Below, piece after piece: positions 1 through 9,378 of a stretch of DNA of 64,000 nucleotides (positions are counted from its first letter, which is position 1; every line of letters begins with the position of its first letter). The notes beneath the pieces are model-generated. The model was not told the DNA's origin. It ran no database searches and worked only from the letters and a program-made list of their open reading frames with translations. Origin of the DNA: Brumimicrobium ulvae. GTDB taxonomy: Bacteria > Bacteroidota > Bacteroidia > Flavobacteriales_D > Crocinitomicaceae. The position numbers and the translations under genes were made by a program. The DNA lies in contig NZ_CANNGT010000013.1 of NCBI RefSeq assembly GCF_947504225.1, positions 16,405 to 80,404 of the forward strand. Direction: 5' to 3'.

Positions 1-1
1 A

Positions 2-367
2 CAAAAGTGGTTCAATGATGTACCTTGTTTTCACTGGAAAGAACTTGAAATTTCAGATGAACTTAAACCAATAGTACTCACTAATCATCCTTCGGTTTGG
101 TTGTTTTCCTTAGATGACTCAAAGCAGTTCGATGATATTCAATGGGAGAAAAATGATGTGTATAGTATTCTTTATTTTGATTGGTTGAGCAAAGAACTTC
201 CTGGAATTGAAGAGGAAAGAAAAGAAAATTGGTTTCAATACAATATTTCTCAAGGTTTGGGAATGTTGAATTATGGAGGTAAAGAACTTATTCTTTGTTA
301 TAACGAAGGTACAGAGTCATTCGCAAATGAATGGAAAATACATTTTGAAAAACACTTGAAAGTGTAG
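2..367 (+). CDS. Hypothetical protein, 3' part only
   Basis: The reading frame is open from base 2 to a TAG stop, so the gene begins before the window and only its last 121 codons are visible. An internal TTG at 101 could be mistaken for a start, but the in-frame codons upstream read as normal protein. The visible part is acidic and rich in Trp, Phe and Tyr, with no membrane segment. I recognise no family. It lies 66 bp before ftsW on the same strand, where murD is commonly found in this cluster in Bacteroidota, and it does not look like the end of MurD. Confidence 0.7.
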   Translation, partial: QKWFNDVPCFHWKELEISDELKPIVLTNHPSVWLFSLDDSKQFDDIQWEKNDVYSILYFDWLSKELPGIEEERKENWFQYNISQGLGMLNYGGKELILCYNEGTESFANEWKIHFEKHLKV

Positions 368-433
368 TTGATTACTTTGTGATCAGAAAAGTGTGCATTA
401 ATGCAAAGCAGCAACATTATTAAATTGATATAA

Positions 434-1603
434 GTGCAAAATATTTTTAAATACCTTAAAGGAGATAGCGTAATCTGGATTGTGACCATTTTATTTTTGG
501 GGCTTTCTATGTTAAGTGTCTATAGCTTCGTGCCTATTCTGGTAAAAACAGAGGGGGGAAGTCCGTTTGGGTATTTGTTTAAACATGTTATTTATATTGG
601 AATTGGCTTTGCCGCTATGTTTTGGGTTCATCGACAGAATCCTGTCTACATAGAGAAGCTGTCCAAGTTTATTTTTATCCTGGCCATTGCACTTCTTGTA
701 TTTACCTTCTTTTTTGGAGTGAGGGTGAATGACGCCTCGCGGTGGGTTCGTGTGCCTATTATTGGACTCACCTTTCAAAGTTCTGACTTTGCAAAACTAG
801 CTTTGGTGATTTTCTTGTCTCGACGTTTGGTGAGTGGACGTGAATACTTTGATACCTGGAAAAAAAGTTTTACAGGTGTTATTATTCCTATTCTATTTAT
901 TTGTGCTCTTATTGCGAAAGACAACTTCTCTACTGCTGCCATTTTATTCCTTGTTTCCTTATTGTTATTGTTTGTGGGGAAATATCCAATATCGAAAATA
1001 TTGGGAATCATCGGAACGGGAATTGTTGGAGTAGGTGTGATTGTATTGTTGCATCTGGCACTACCTGCAATGAATCTTCTTCCGCGCTTCGATACGTGGA
1101 TGAGTCGTTTTTTTAAAGCCTATGGTGAGGGAAGTGGGTCGGTTGAGAATATGCAAGCCATTAATGCGCAGTTGGCCATTCATAATGGTGGTTATACTGG
1201 TGTTGGTGTTGGTGATGGTGATTTGAAACACTATACACCCGAAGCATACGCCGATTTCTTTTACTCTTCTTTTGTTGAAGAGTTTGGGTTGATTAGTGCA
1301 GTTGGGTTGATCTTTTTATACTTAATTCTCTTCTATCGCATTTTGAGAATTGGGCTGAATTCTAAAAATTTGTTTGAAACTTATTTGTCTATCGGGATAG
1401 GTTTGCTCCTATTGACACAAGCTATGGTGAATATGTTTGTTTGTACTGGACTTATGCCTGTAACTGGGCAAAACATGCCTTTCCTAGCAATGGGAGGTTC
1501 GGCAATGGTGATGAGCTGTGTGTCACTGGGAATTGTGCTAAGTATTGCCAGAAAAAACAATCCAGAAGGTGAATCTTTAAACACAATAAATAAAACGAAA
1601 TAA
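434..1603 (+). CDS. ftsW: FtsW, septal peptidoglycan polymerase (SEDS family)
   Basis: FtsW is a multi-pass membrane glycosyltransferase that polymerises lipid II at the division septum with a partner class B PBP. The 389 residues are mostly hydrophobic helices. The conserved SEDS loop is visible at about residues 251-285: GGYTGVGVGDG followed by PEAYADFFYSSFVEEFG. The start is GTG at 434. The opening residues (QNIFKYLKGDSVIW) match the usual FtsW N-terminus and no ATG fits better. It opens the tightly packed cluster ftsW-murG-murC-ftsQ-ftsA-ftsZ, with murG starting 1 base after its stop. Confidence 0.95.
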   Translation: MQNIFKYLKGDSVIWIVTILFLGLSMLSVYSFVPILVKTEGGSPFGYLFKHVIYIGIGFAAMFWVHRQNPVYIEKLSKFIFILAIALLVFTFFFGVRVNDASRWVRVPIIGLTFQSSDFAKLALVIFLSRRLVSGREYFDTWKKSFTGVIIPILFICALIAKDNFSTAAILFLVSLLLLFVGKYPISKILGIIGTGIVGVGVIVLLHLALPAMNLLPRFDTWMSRFFKAYGEGSGSVENMQAINAQLAIHNGGYTGVGVGDGDLKHYTPEAYADFFYSSFVEEFGLISAVGLIFLYLILFYRILRIGLNSKNLFETYLSIGIGLLLLTQAMVNMFVCTGLMPVTGQNMPFLAMGGSAMVMSCVSLGIVLSIARKNNPEGESLNTINKTK

Positions 1604-1604
1604 T

Positions 1605-2705
1605 ATGAGCATAGAAAGAGTCATTATTTCAGGAGGAGGTACAGGAGGTCATATCTTTCCAGCCATTGCTATTGCTAATCGGATCAAGAAAGAATATCCT
1701 AAGGTTGATATTTTATTTATTGGTGCCGAAGGGAAAATGGAAATGAAAAAAGTTCCCGAAGCTGGATATAAAATTGAAGGTTTATGGATCAGCGGCCTAC
1801 AGCGTAGGCTAACAGTGAAGAACTTGACTCTGCCTTTTAAATTGCTTTCTTCTTTAATGAAGGCGAGGAGCATTATTAAGAAGTTTAATCCCGATGTTGT
1901 TATCGGTGTGGGTGGGTATGCTAGCGCACCAACTTTAAGGATAGCCAGTATGCTGAAAATCCCTACTATCGTTCAAGAACAAAATTCTTTTCCTGGAAAA
2001 ACCAACAAAATTCTTTCTAAAACAGTGACAAAAGTTTGTGTTGCTTATGAAAATTTAGAGCGCTTTTTTCCTGCTGAGAAAATTGAGCTAACTGGAAATC
2101 CTGTTCGGAAAAAAGTGGTCGAAATCGATGGGTTAAGAGAAAAAGGATTTGAATTCTTTGGTCTCCATTCAAACCAAAAAACCATCTTGGTTGTAGGAGG
2201 GAGTCTGGGCGCCAAAACACTCAATGAAAGTTTTGTAAATAGACTCAAAGAGTTGCAGGATAAAAATGTACAACTGATTTGGCAATGTGGAAGCTATCAA
2301 TTCGAAGAAATGAAAGCCCTAACTGCAGAATTGGACATGAATGGTATCGTGTTAACTCAATTTATTAATGAAATGGAGTTGGCTTATGCTGCTGCAGATG
2401 TAATTATTTCTCGTGCTGGTGCAATTGCAATTTCTGAATTGTGCATCATCGGTAAACCAACGATTTTAGTGCCTTCACCTAATGTCGCAGAAGATCATCA
2501 AACGAAGAATGCAATGGCTTTAGTCAAAGATGAAGCAGCTGTTTTGGTAAAAGATAATGAGGCAAGAGAAAAATTGGTTCCTCGTGTACTGGAGTTGCTA
2601 GAGGATGACACTGAGCAAAAGAAGTTGTCAGAAAACATTTTGAAAAAAGCAATTGCTAATGCAGATGAACGCATTGTAAATGTTGTGAAAAGTATTGTTT
2701 CGTAA
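1605..2705 (+). CDS. murG: MurG, UDP-GlcNAc:lipid I N-acetylglucosaminyltransferase
   Basis: MurG transfers GlcNAc from UDP-GlcNAc to lipid I, giving lipid II on the inner face of the membrane. The N-terminal glycine-rich loop GGGTGGH is at residues 10-16. The second Rossmann domain has the VVGGSLGA loop, and the typical NPVRKKV, SRAGA and PSPNVAEDHQTKNA segments follow. The length (366 aa) is normal. Its TAA stop overlaps the ATG of murC by one base (TAATG), indicating translational coupling. Confidence 0.97.
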   Translation: MSIERVIISGGGTGGHIFPAIAIANRIKKEYPKVDILFIGAEGKMEMKKVPEAGYKIEGLWISGLQRRLTVKNLTLPFKLLSSLMKARSIIKKFNPDVVIGVGGYASAPTLRIASMLKIPTIVQEQNSFPGKTNKILSKTVTKVCVAYENLERFFPAEKIELTGNPVRKKVVEIDGLREKGFEFFGLHSNQKTILVVGGSLGAKTLNESFVNRLKELQDKNVQLIWQCGSYQFEEMKALTAELDMNGIVLTQFINEMELAYAAADVIISRAGAIAISELCIIGKPTILVPSPNVAEDHQTKNAMALVKDEAAVLVKDNEAREKLVPRVLELLEDDTEQKKLSENILKKAIANADERIVNVVKSIVS

Positions 2706-4063
2706 TGGACTTGAAATATTCAAATATCTATTTTATTGGAATCGGTGGTATCGGTATGTCTGCACTTGCTCGTTATTTTAATCAAATAGGGATAGCTGTT
2801 GCAGGATACGATAAAACACAAACACGACTAACTCAACAATTAGTAAAAGAAGGAATTTCAATCCATTATGAAGATCTAGGTGCAAAAGTAGGTGACTTAG
2901 TCGGTGATGTAACTTCGACATTAGTGGTTATAACACCAGCAGTTCCTCAGTCGATGAAGGAATTAATATTCTTGCAAAACTCAGCTTACGTGATTAAAAA
3001 GCGGGCAGAAGTTTTAGGGATTATTACGGCGGGATATAAAACCTTAGCAGTTGCAGGAACTCATGGTAAAACAACGACCTCTACCATGTTAGCACATGTT
3101 TTGTCTTCGACCGAAGCAAAATGTAATGCTTTTTTAGGGGGTATTAGCGCTAATTTCAATTCAAACTTATTGATTGAAGAGTCAAGTCCTTGGATGGTGG
3201 TTGAAGCTGATGAATTCGACAGAAGTTTTCATCAACTGAAACCTTTTTCGTCCATCATCACATCAACTGATGCAGATCATTTGGATATTTATAAAAGCAA
3301 GGAAACATTGGTTCAGGCTTTTGAAGAGTATGGACAGCTGACCTCTCCAGATGGAAAGCTAATTCTTCATGATTCTGTTGATGTTTGCAAAGAGTTACCT
3401 CATTTTACTTATGGTATTGGAGAAAATATAGATGTCGATTACAAAGGGCAAAACCTTAGAGTGGAAAACGGCCATTTTATGATGGATGTTCGAACACCGA
3501 CCCAATTTCATGAAAATATTATCTTGGGCCTACCAGGAATTCACAATGCTGAAAACGCACTTTCTGTAATTGCGCTGTGTGAAACAATTGGTGTTGGCTT
3601 GGAAGAAATTCGCCCTGCTTTACTCAGTTTTAATGGTGTGAAAAGACGTTTTGAATTGGTGGTCAGGAATGAAAACATCATCTATATTGATGATTATGCA
3701 CACCATCCTACGGCTATAAATGTCTTATTGGATTCTATTCGTTTAATTTATGAGGATACGCCAATTTACGTTGTTTTTCAACCCCATTTGTTTTCACGAA
3801 CAAAAGACTTTATGCAGGAATTTGCAAGATCTTTAGACAAAGCAAATGAAGTGATTTTAATGCCGATCTATCCAGCTCGTGAAGAACCGATAGAAGGAGT
3901 GACAAGTGAAGCATTAAGCAAGTTAATGCAAACAAAAGTAAGTGTTCAGCAACCTGAAACAGTGCTCCAATCACTAAAGAAAATAAATTCAGGAATCATC
4001 CTTACGGTCGGAGCAGGAAATATTGATCGACTTGTTGAACCCATTAAAACAATGCTGTTATGA
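2705..4063 (+). CDS. murC: MurC, UDP-N-acetylmuramate--L-alanine ligase
   Basis: MurC adds L-alanine to UDP-MurNAc in an ATP-dependent cytoplasmic step of peptidoglycan synthesis. The N-terminal Rossmann motif (IGIGGIGMSALA) and the Mur-ligase P-loop GTHGKTTT near residues 118-125 are present. DADHLD and the DDYAHHPTA segment typical of MurC follow. The length (452 aa) is normal. The gene overlaps murG by 1 bp and ftsQ by 4 bp (ATGA), so it is in the middle of a coupled operon. Confidence 0.97.
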   Translation: MDLKYSNIYFIGIGGIGMSALARYFNQIGIAVAGYDKTQTRLTQQLVKEGISIHYEDLGAKVGDLVGDVTSTLVVITPAVPQSMKELIFLQNSAYVIKKRAEVLGIITAGYKTLAVAGTHGKTTTSTMLAHVLSSTEAKCNAFLGGISANFNSNLLIEESSPWMVVEADEFDRSFHQLKPFSSIITSTDADHLDIYKSKETLVQAFEEYGQLTSPDGKLILHDSVDVCKELPHFTYGIGENIDVDYKGQNLRVENGHFMMDVRTPTQFHENIILGLPGIHNAENALSVIALCETIGVGLEEIRPALLSFNGVKRRFELVVRNENIIYIDDYAHHPTAINVLLDSIRLIYEDTPIYVVFQPHLFSRTKDFMQEFARSLDKANEVILMPIYPAREEPIEGVTSEALSKLMQTKVSVQQPETVLQSLKKINSGIILTVGAGNIDRLVEPIKTMLL

Positions 4064-4857
4064 AGAAAATTCTCAAAATAGTAGTTTTGGTGGTCATTTT
4101 TGGTGGAACGGTATTCTTGTTGATTGCTGCAAACCAAAAGGTAAATCAACAGTCAATGAAGTCTCCTGTGATTGATTTAACTGTTCAAGATGGGATTTCT
4201 TTGCTGACAGAAAAAGAGCTTTTAAATGAGTTGTATACCTTGCGTTTGTTTCGTGATGGACTCAAAAAGAATGAGTTAAAGATTCAAGAAATTGAAGCCT
4301 ATTTAGAAAATATGAATGAGGTTTTAACCGCAGATGTTTACACCAATTTAGATGACCAATGGCACATCGATGTTAAAACCAGAAGACCTATTGCTAGGGT
4401 TATAGCCAATGGTGTGGATGATTTTTATATTGATAATGAATTTCAGTTGATGCGTTTATCACCTTATGCTAAACCAAAAATACTTGCATTCACCGGGTTA
4501 GAGCAACTCATTAGTGTTGAGATGGGTTACGATGAAATAATTAACAATGATAGTTTGAAAACTAAATCAAAGATGGATCAAATCTATCGTATTTCGAACT
4601 ATGTTTGTAATGATGCATTTTATAATGCGCAAATTGTACAGGTTCATTACACAAAAAAAGACGGTTTTGTGTTGATTCCTAGAGTGGGAGAGCACAGAAT
4701 TATTTTTGGAGCAGCGGAATCAGATGAAATGGTGGAAGACAAGTTTAGAAAGTTATCCACTTTTTATGATGAAGTGATCCCCTACGAAGGATGGAATAAA
4801 TATGAATCAATCAATTTGAGGTTTAAAGATCAAATTGTAGCAAAGAAAAAAGAATAA
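4060..4857 (+). CDS. ftsQ: FtsQ/DivIB-type cell division protein
   Basis: A bitopic inner-membrane protein of 265 aa: a short cytoplasmic start, one membrane helix at about residues 5-23 and a periplasmic domain. FtsQ links the early and late divisome by binding FtsL/FtsB. Sequence conservation in this family is low, so the call rests on topology, size and the position between murC and ftsA. The NMNEVLTADVYTNLDDQWHI stretch is consistent with the beta domain of FtsQ. It overlaps the end of murC by 4 bp, and ftsA starts 1 base after its stop. Confidence 0.88.
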   Translation: MKKILKIVVLVVIFGGTVFLLIAANQKVNQQSMKSPVIDLTVQDGISLLTEKELLNELYTLRLFRDGLKKNELKIQEIEAYLENMNEVLTADVYTNLDDQWHIDVKTRRPIARVIANGVDDFYIDNEFQLMRLSPYAKPKILAFTGLEQLISVEMGYDEIINNDSLKTKSKMDQIYRISNYVCNDAFYNAQIVQVHYTKKDGFVLIPRVGEHRIIFGAAESDEMVEDKFRKLSTFYDEVIPYEGWNKYESINLRFKDQIVAKKKE

Positions 4858-4858
4858 G

Positions 4859-6130
4859 ATGTCGGATATTATTGTAGGACTTGATATTGGAACAACAAAG
4901 ATTGCTTGCTTTGTTGGACGTAAAAATGAACATGGAAAGATCGAAATTCTTTCGATGGGAAAAACAGAATCTCATGGGGTAACTCGTGGGATGGTTTCTA
5001 ATATTGAAAAAACAGTGAACTCAATTAGAGAAGCTGTTAGGCAGGCGCAAGAAAATGTTGAGGGAGATCTGACAATTGGTGTAGTGAATGTTGGAATTGC
5101 TGGACAACACATTAAAAGTTTACAACATCGCGGAATTTATACCCGTAATTCTAATCAAGATGAGATTTCACAAGCAGATATCGATGCATTGATTGATGAT
5201 ATGTACAAGCTGGTTATGGAACCAGGGGAAGAAATTATTCACGTTTTACCACAAGAATACATTGTTGATGGTGAAAAAGGAATCATTGATCCGATTGGTA
5301 TGTCTGGTGTAAGAATGGAAGCTAACTTCCACATTATTGCAGGGAGAATTGCAGCAGCAAAGAATATCCAAAAATGCATCAATAAAGCAGAACTAGAGGT
5401 TGAAGAAACCATTCTTGAACCATTGGCAAGTGCTGCAGCCGTTCTTTCAGATGAAGAAAAAGAAGCGGGTGTTGTCTTGGTAGATATTGGTGGTGGAACA
5501 ACTGATATTGCTATTTTCCATGAAGGTATTATCCGCCACACTGCCGTTATCCCATTTGGAGGGAACGTAATTACAGATGACATCAAAGAAGGATGTACTA
5601 TTCTTCAACGTCAAGCTGAAGCTTTGAAAGTGAAATTTGGAAGCGCTTTGGCAAGTGAAAGTCAAGAAAATGAAGTGGTGTGCATCCCTGGATTAAGGGG
5701 GCGTGAACCTAAAGAGATTTCTATTAAGGCATTGTCTGGGATCATTCAGGCACGTATGGAGGAAATCATCGAACACATCTATTACGAAATTAAAAATTCA
5801 GGATATGAGAAGAGACTCATTGGTGGAATTGTCGTAACAGGTGGTGGTGCAGAATTGAAAAATATTAATCAATTGTTTGAGTTTGTAACAGGTATGAACT
5901 CACGTATTGGTTACCCGAACGAACATTTGGGGCAGTCTGCAACCAATGAAATATTAACAAGTCCAATGTTCGCAACGGGTGTTGGACTTGTGTTAAAAGG
6001 TTTTGAGAGCAATGATCGTCAAAAACGTTCTATTGCAGCGGTGAAATCGCACTCAAAACGTACAAAAGGATCCTTCTTTGATAAGCTGCTTGAAAAAGGA
6101 AAGAGCTGGTTTGAAGAAGACGTAGAATAA
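4859..6130 (+). CDS. ftsA: FtsA, actin-like divisome protein
   Basis: FtsA tethers FtsZ to the membrane and recruits downstream division proteins. The actin-fold phosphate-1 motif (VGLDIGTTKIACFVG) is at the N-terminus, the second phosphate motif (VLVDIGGGTTDIAIF) is near residue 205, and the adenosine motif (IVVTGGGAELKNI) is in the C-terminal half. The C-terminus (GSFFDKLLEKGKSWFEED) looks like the amphipathic membrane-targeting helix. The length (423 aa) is normal. It lies between ftsQ and ftsZ. Confidence 0.96.
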   Translation: MSDIIVGLDIGTTKIACFVGRKNEHGKIEILSMGKTESHGVTRGMVSNIEKTVNSIREAVRQAQENVEGDLTIGVVNVGIAGQHIKSLQHRGIYTRNSNQDEISQADIDALIDDMYKLVMEPGEEIIHVLPQEYIVDGEKGIIDPIGMSGVRMEANFHIIAGRIAAAKNIQKCINKAELEVEETILEPLASAAAVLSDEEKEAGVVLVDIGGGTTDIAIFHEGIIRHTAVIPFGGNVITDDIKEGCTILQRQAEALKVKFGSALASESQENEVVCIPGLRGREPKEISIKALSGIIQARMEEIIEHIYYEIKNSGYEKRLIGGIVVTGGGAELKNINQLFEFVTGMNSRIGYPNEHLGQSATNEILTSPMFATGVGLVLKGFESNDRQKRSIAAVKSHSKRTKGSFFDKLLEKGKSWFEEDVE

Positions 6131-6159
6131 TTAATTTGCAACCATAAATAACAAAGAAT

Positions 6160-7740
6160 ATGGAATTTGATATCCCAAAAGACCAATCGTCAATCATCAA
6201 AGTAATTGGTGTTGGTGGTGGTGGAAGCAACGCCGTTAATCACATGTACAACCAAGGGTTTGATGGAGTAGACTTTATCGTATGTAATACAGATAGACAA
6301 GCTCTTGATATTTCTCCTGTACCTTATAAAATTCAACTTGGACCTTCATTAACTGAAGGACGAGGAGCAGGTTCTATTCCTGAAATTGGGATGAATGCGG
6401 CGATTGAAAACATAGAAGACATTAAAGAATTACTCGCTAATAACACTAAAATGGTTTTTGTTACTGCCGGAATGGGTGGTGGAACAGGAACTGGAGCTGC
6501 CCCTGTAGTGGCAAGAGTGGCAAGAGAGCTAGGAATATTAACGGTTGGAATCGTTACAGTGCCTTTTAATTTTGAAGGTAGAAAACGTCGTCAACAAGCT
6601 GAAGAAGGCTTGGAGAATATGCGTGAAGCGGTAGATACTTTGTTGGTGATCAACAACGAACGTTTGCGCGAGATTTCAGGTAACCTTACTCTAGGAAATG
6701 CATTTGCCCAAGCAGATGACGTATTGTCTACCGCCGCTAAGGGAATCGCTGATGTGATTTCTGTTACAGGTGCAATTAATGTCGATTTTAACGATGTGAA
6801 TACGGTAATGAAGAATAGTGGTGTTGCCGTAATGGGATCTGCAATTGCTGAAGGTGATAACCGTGCAATTGAAGCAGTTCAGTCGGCATTGAGCTCGCCA
6901 TTGTTGAATGATAACGATATTTCTGGTGCAGAGTATGTGTTGTTGAACATTACTTATGGTACCAACGAAGTGTTGATGGATGAAATTTCTGATATTACAG
7001 ATTATATCCAAGATGCTGCAGGTTCAACTGCCGATGTTATTTGGGGGCATGGTTATGACGAGACTTTAAATGAATCCCTTAGCGTTACGATTATTGCAAC
7101 TGGATTTAAACAGTCTCAATCACCTGTAACGGGTTTTGAAAAGGCGCCTGAAAAAAAGGTGCAAGTTTTAGATGAAGAGAAAAAACAAGAAATTACAACT
7201 CCGTTGACAAGTGCTATTGCTCAGAATCAATATAAAGAACCGGAGGAAATAGAACCTTACATCAAATCTAATGATACGTCAAATGACGAGGTAGATGAGG
7301 AGTCTTCTGCTTCAACAATGAACTGGGAGGTAAAAACTGTTGTTCCTAACGAAGAAGTAAAAAAAGAAGAAACAACAACTTCTACTTCTGGAGAAAAGAA
7401 AGAAGAGGTGAAACGCTTTTTCTTAGATGATGAAATGGATGAAGACACTTCTTTTGAGGGAAACGTTAAGTCTAATGAATTGACCATTGAAGAACAGCAA
7501 AGACGTACGCAAGAACGCATGGAACGTATTCGTAATTATACGTCTCACTTGAATAGTGCCGAAGGGTTGAGTGAGCTGGAAAGAGAGCCTGCATTCAAAC
7601 GTAGAAAGATTGATTTGGATGATCATGTGCGTTCTTCAGATGATAATACATCGCGCTACGAAGTTACTGACCCAAAGAAAAATGACAATAATACCACTCT
7701 TCGTGGTACAAATTCATTCCTACATGATAATGTAGATTAA
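6160..7740 (+). CDS. ftsZ: FtsZ, tubulin-like division GTPase
   Basis: FtsZ polymerises into the Z-ring. The tubulin signature GGGTGTGA is at about residues 106-113, and the GTP-binding N-terminal loop is GVGGGGSNAVNHM. The folded core ends near residue 330. It is followed by a Glu/Lys/Ser/Thr-rich linker of roughly 170 residues and a conserved-looking end (NSFLHDNVD), so the 526-aa protein is longer than the roughly 380 aa of E. coli FtsZ. Long linkers are usual in Bacteroidota. It is separated from ftsA by 29 bp and followed by yqeY after 12 bp. Confidence 0.97.
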   Translation: MEFDIPKDQSSIIKVIGVGGGGSNAVNHMYNQGFDGVDFIVCNTDRQALDISPVPYKIQLGPSLTEGRGAGSIPEIGMNAAIENIEDIKELLANNTKMVFVTAGMGGGTGTGAAPVVARVARELGILTVGIVTVPFNFEGRKRRQQAEEGLENMREAVDTLLVINNERLREISGNLTLGNAFAQADDVLSTAAKGIADVISVTGAINVDFNDVNTVMKNSGVAVMGSAIAEGDNRAIEAVQSALSSPLLNDNDISGAEYVLLNITYGTNEVLMDEISDITDYIQDAAGSTADVIWGHGYDETLNESLSVTIIATGFKQSQSPVTGFEKAPEKKVQVLDEEKKQEITTPLTSAIAQNQYKEPEEIEPYIKSNDTSNDEVDEESSASTMNWEVKTVVPNEEVKKEETTTSTSGEKKEEVKRFFLDDEMDEDTSFEGNVKSNELTIEEQQRRTQERMERIRNYTSHLNSAEGLSELEREPAFKRRKIDLDDHVRSSDDNTSRYEVTDPKKNDNNTTLRGTNSFLHDNVD

Positions 7741-7752
7741 AATAGAAATTCA

Positions 7753-8199
7753 ATGAGTTTAACAGAAAAAATAAGCCAAGATATTAAAGAAGCAATGCGC
7801 GCCAAAGACAAAGAGAAATTGGGTGCACTTCGTGATATCAAAGCCAAACTTTTGAATGAAGCAACTTCTGGACAAGGAGAGGTGGATGAAACAAAAGAGA
7901 ACAAAGTCATAATAAAACTGCATAAACAACGTATGGATTCATACAATGTTTATGTGGAACAAGGAAGAGAAGACTTAGCAGAAACTGAATTGTTTGAAGC
8001 GAAAATTATTGAAGCATATATGCCAAAAATGATGAGCGAAGAAGAAATCAGATCAAAAGTGATTGAAACAATAGCTCAAGTTGGTGCTTCTGGACCACAA
8101 GACATGGGGAAAGTAATGGGAAATCTTACTAAAGCCCTAGCAGGAAAAGCGGATGGAAAAATAATTTCAACTCTTGTAAAAGAAGAGTTAAATAAATAG
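7753..8199 (+). CDS. GatB/YqeY domain protein
   Basis: A 148-aa protein of the YqeY family. It resembles the tRNA-interacting tail of the amidotransferase subunit GatB, and its cellular role is not established. Visible family features are the N-terminal KEAMRAKDKEKLGALRDIKA helix, the EAKIIEAYMPKMMSEEE segment and the C-terminal GPQDMGKVMGNL motif. It is the last gene before the terminator and is probably co-transcribed with ftsZ, a common neighbour arrangement in Bacteroidota. Confidence 0.92.
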   Translation: MSLTEKISQDIKEAMRAKDKEKLGALRDIKAKLLNEATSGQGEVDETKENKVIIKLHKQRMDSYNVYVEQGREDLAETELFEAKIIEAYMPKMMSEEEIRSKVIETIAQVGASGPQDMGKVMGNLTKALAGKADGKIISTLVKEELNK

Positions 8200-8231
8200 C
8201 CAGAATTTTATTTGTTAATTAAATCGGTTAT

Positions 8232-8270
8232 AAAAAGACCTCTGCGTTTACCTCGGCAGAGGTCTTTTTT
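8232..8270 (+). terminator. Rho-independent terminator after the division cluster
   Basis: The arms AAAAAGACCTCTGC (8232-8245) and GCAGAGGTCTTTTT (8256-8269) pair perfectly around a 10-nt loop and run into a T tract. It closes the ftsW-yqeY transcription unit. Confidence 0.93.
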
Positions 8271-8295
8271 CTTTAAAAAATAAAATTGAACGAAA

Positions 8296-9216
8296 ATGCA
8301 ATTTCGATTTAAAGCTTTTACAATAGTTTTTCTCTTGTTCTGTAATGCTCAGATAAGTAGTGCACAGTTGCTCGATAATTCCTCAGGAAAAGCATTTACA
8401 GACCAACCTTATTTTAATGAGAAAATCATTAAAAAAAATAAAATAAAAACCATTTCAGGAGGATTTATCCATTATAAACTTGGAGATATATTAAGGGAAA
8501 CCGATTACTTTCGTCAGTATACTTTTAATGAGAATGGGCAGCTGATAAAACAATTGGAAAGTCGCCAGGTAGCTAAAGGTCAAGATACTTTAGTGAGTAT
8601 TTATGAGTATGATGAAAAGGGGAACTTAACCGCTTTAAGACAGCGTGACCAGTATGGCTTCTATGCCTACATATATGAATATGATGATGAAGGACGTGTT
8701 GTTAATGAAGAATACCGAAGAAACTTAAATAGAAACACTACTAGTGTCACCAATTTTAAATTGGGAAGAGAGTTTACTGTGTCCTCTGAACGTTCGTCAT
8801 ATGCTAATTATGAAGGTCAGCAAAAACGTACAATCTATAATAGCTACGATATTCCATATAAAGATGTTTTCACCTACTATGATGAAACAGGACTAGTTAC
8901 TCAAGAGGTTGAACGCTTGCACAGGACTTCGGGTACCAAAACAACGACTTATTCGTATAATGAGAAAAATCTATTGGATAGTATATCAGTGCGCTCGAAT
9001 ACACCCGGTGTTCAAAATAGAACTTTTGTTTTTGGCTACGATGAGTTTGATAACCTTGTGAAGAAACAGGAATACAAGAATGACGAGTATATTACTCAAT
9101 ACCAAGTGATTTATCACGACGAAACGATGTTAATTAATGATGTGCTGATTCAAAACATCGCAACGAACTTTATAATGGTGCTTGAACTGAGAAATTACAC
9201 GTTTTTTGACGAGTAA
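8296..9216 (+). CDS. Exported YD-repeat-like protein
   Basis: A 306-aa protein with a clear signal peptide (about residues 1-24, ending SSAQ). The body contains repeated segments of the form YEYDEKGNL, YEYDDEGRV, YYDETGLV, YSYNEKNLL and GYDEFDNLV, the beta-hairpin pattern of YD/RHS repeats. There is no toxin domain or shell-sized array, so it resembles the small YD-repeat outer-membrane or periplasmic proteins frequent in Bacteroidota rather than an RHS toxin. It follows a terminator and appears to be a single-gene unit. The function is unknown. Confidence 0.75.
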   Translation: MQFRFKAFTIVFLLFCNAQISSAQLLDNSSGKAFTDQPYFNEKIIKKNKIKTISGGFIHYKLGDILRETDYFRQYTFNENGQLIKQLESRQVAKGQDTLVSIYEYDEKGNLTALRQRDQYGFYAYIYEYDDEGRVVNEEYRRNLNRNTTSVTNFKLGREFTVSSERSSYANYEGQQKRTIYNSYDIPYKDVFTYYDETGLVTQEVERLHRTSGTKTTTYSYNEKNLLDSISVRSNTPGVQNRTFVFGYDEFDNLVKKQEYKNDEYITQYQVIYHDETMLINDVLIQNIATNFIMVLELRNYTFFDE

Positions 9217-9344
9217 TTTGTGGTTAGATTTTTCAGTTATCCTTGTTTTTTTACTCCGAATTTAATCGGATTTAGATCCCGTTTTTGTTTTTAGGAATTC
9301 CATAATAGCTTCAAATTGTGACTGTTATGTTGTTTGTGGTTCGG

Positions 9345-9352
9345 TATTTTTG
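9345..9352 (+). promoter_or_regulatory. Putative -7 promoter element for the GPP34 gene
   Basis: TATTTTTG matches the Bacteroidota TAnnTTTG element, 27 bp before the ATG at 9379. No well-spaced upstream TTG is evident. If it is used, transcription would start after the in-frame TTG at 9334, supporting the ATG. Confidence 0.4.
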
Positions 9353-9378
9353 TTTTATCTTGTTGTAAAATTGCAAAT

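Noticed and set aside
8296..9216. RHS toxin
   Set aside because: YD-like repeats are present, but the protein is only 306 aa with no core signature or C-terminal toxin and no immunity gene.
9257..9275. Terminator after the YD-repeat gene
   Set aside because: TCCGA/TCGGA gives only a 5-bp stem with a short T run; too weak to call.
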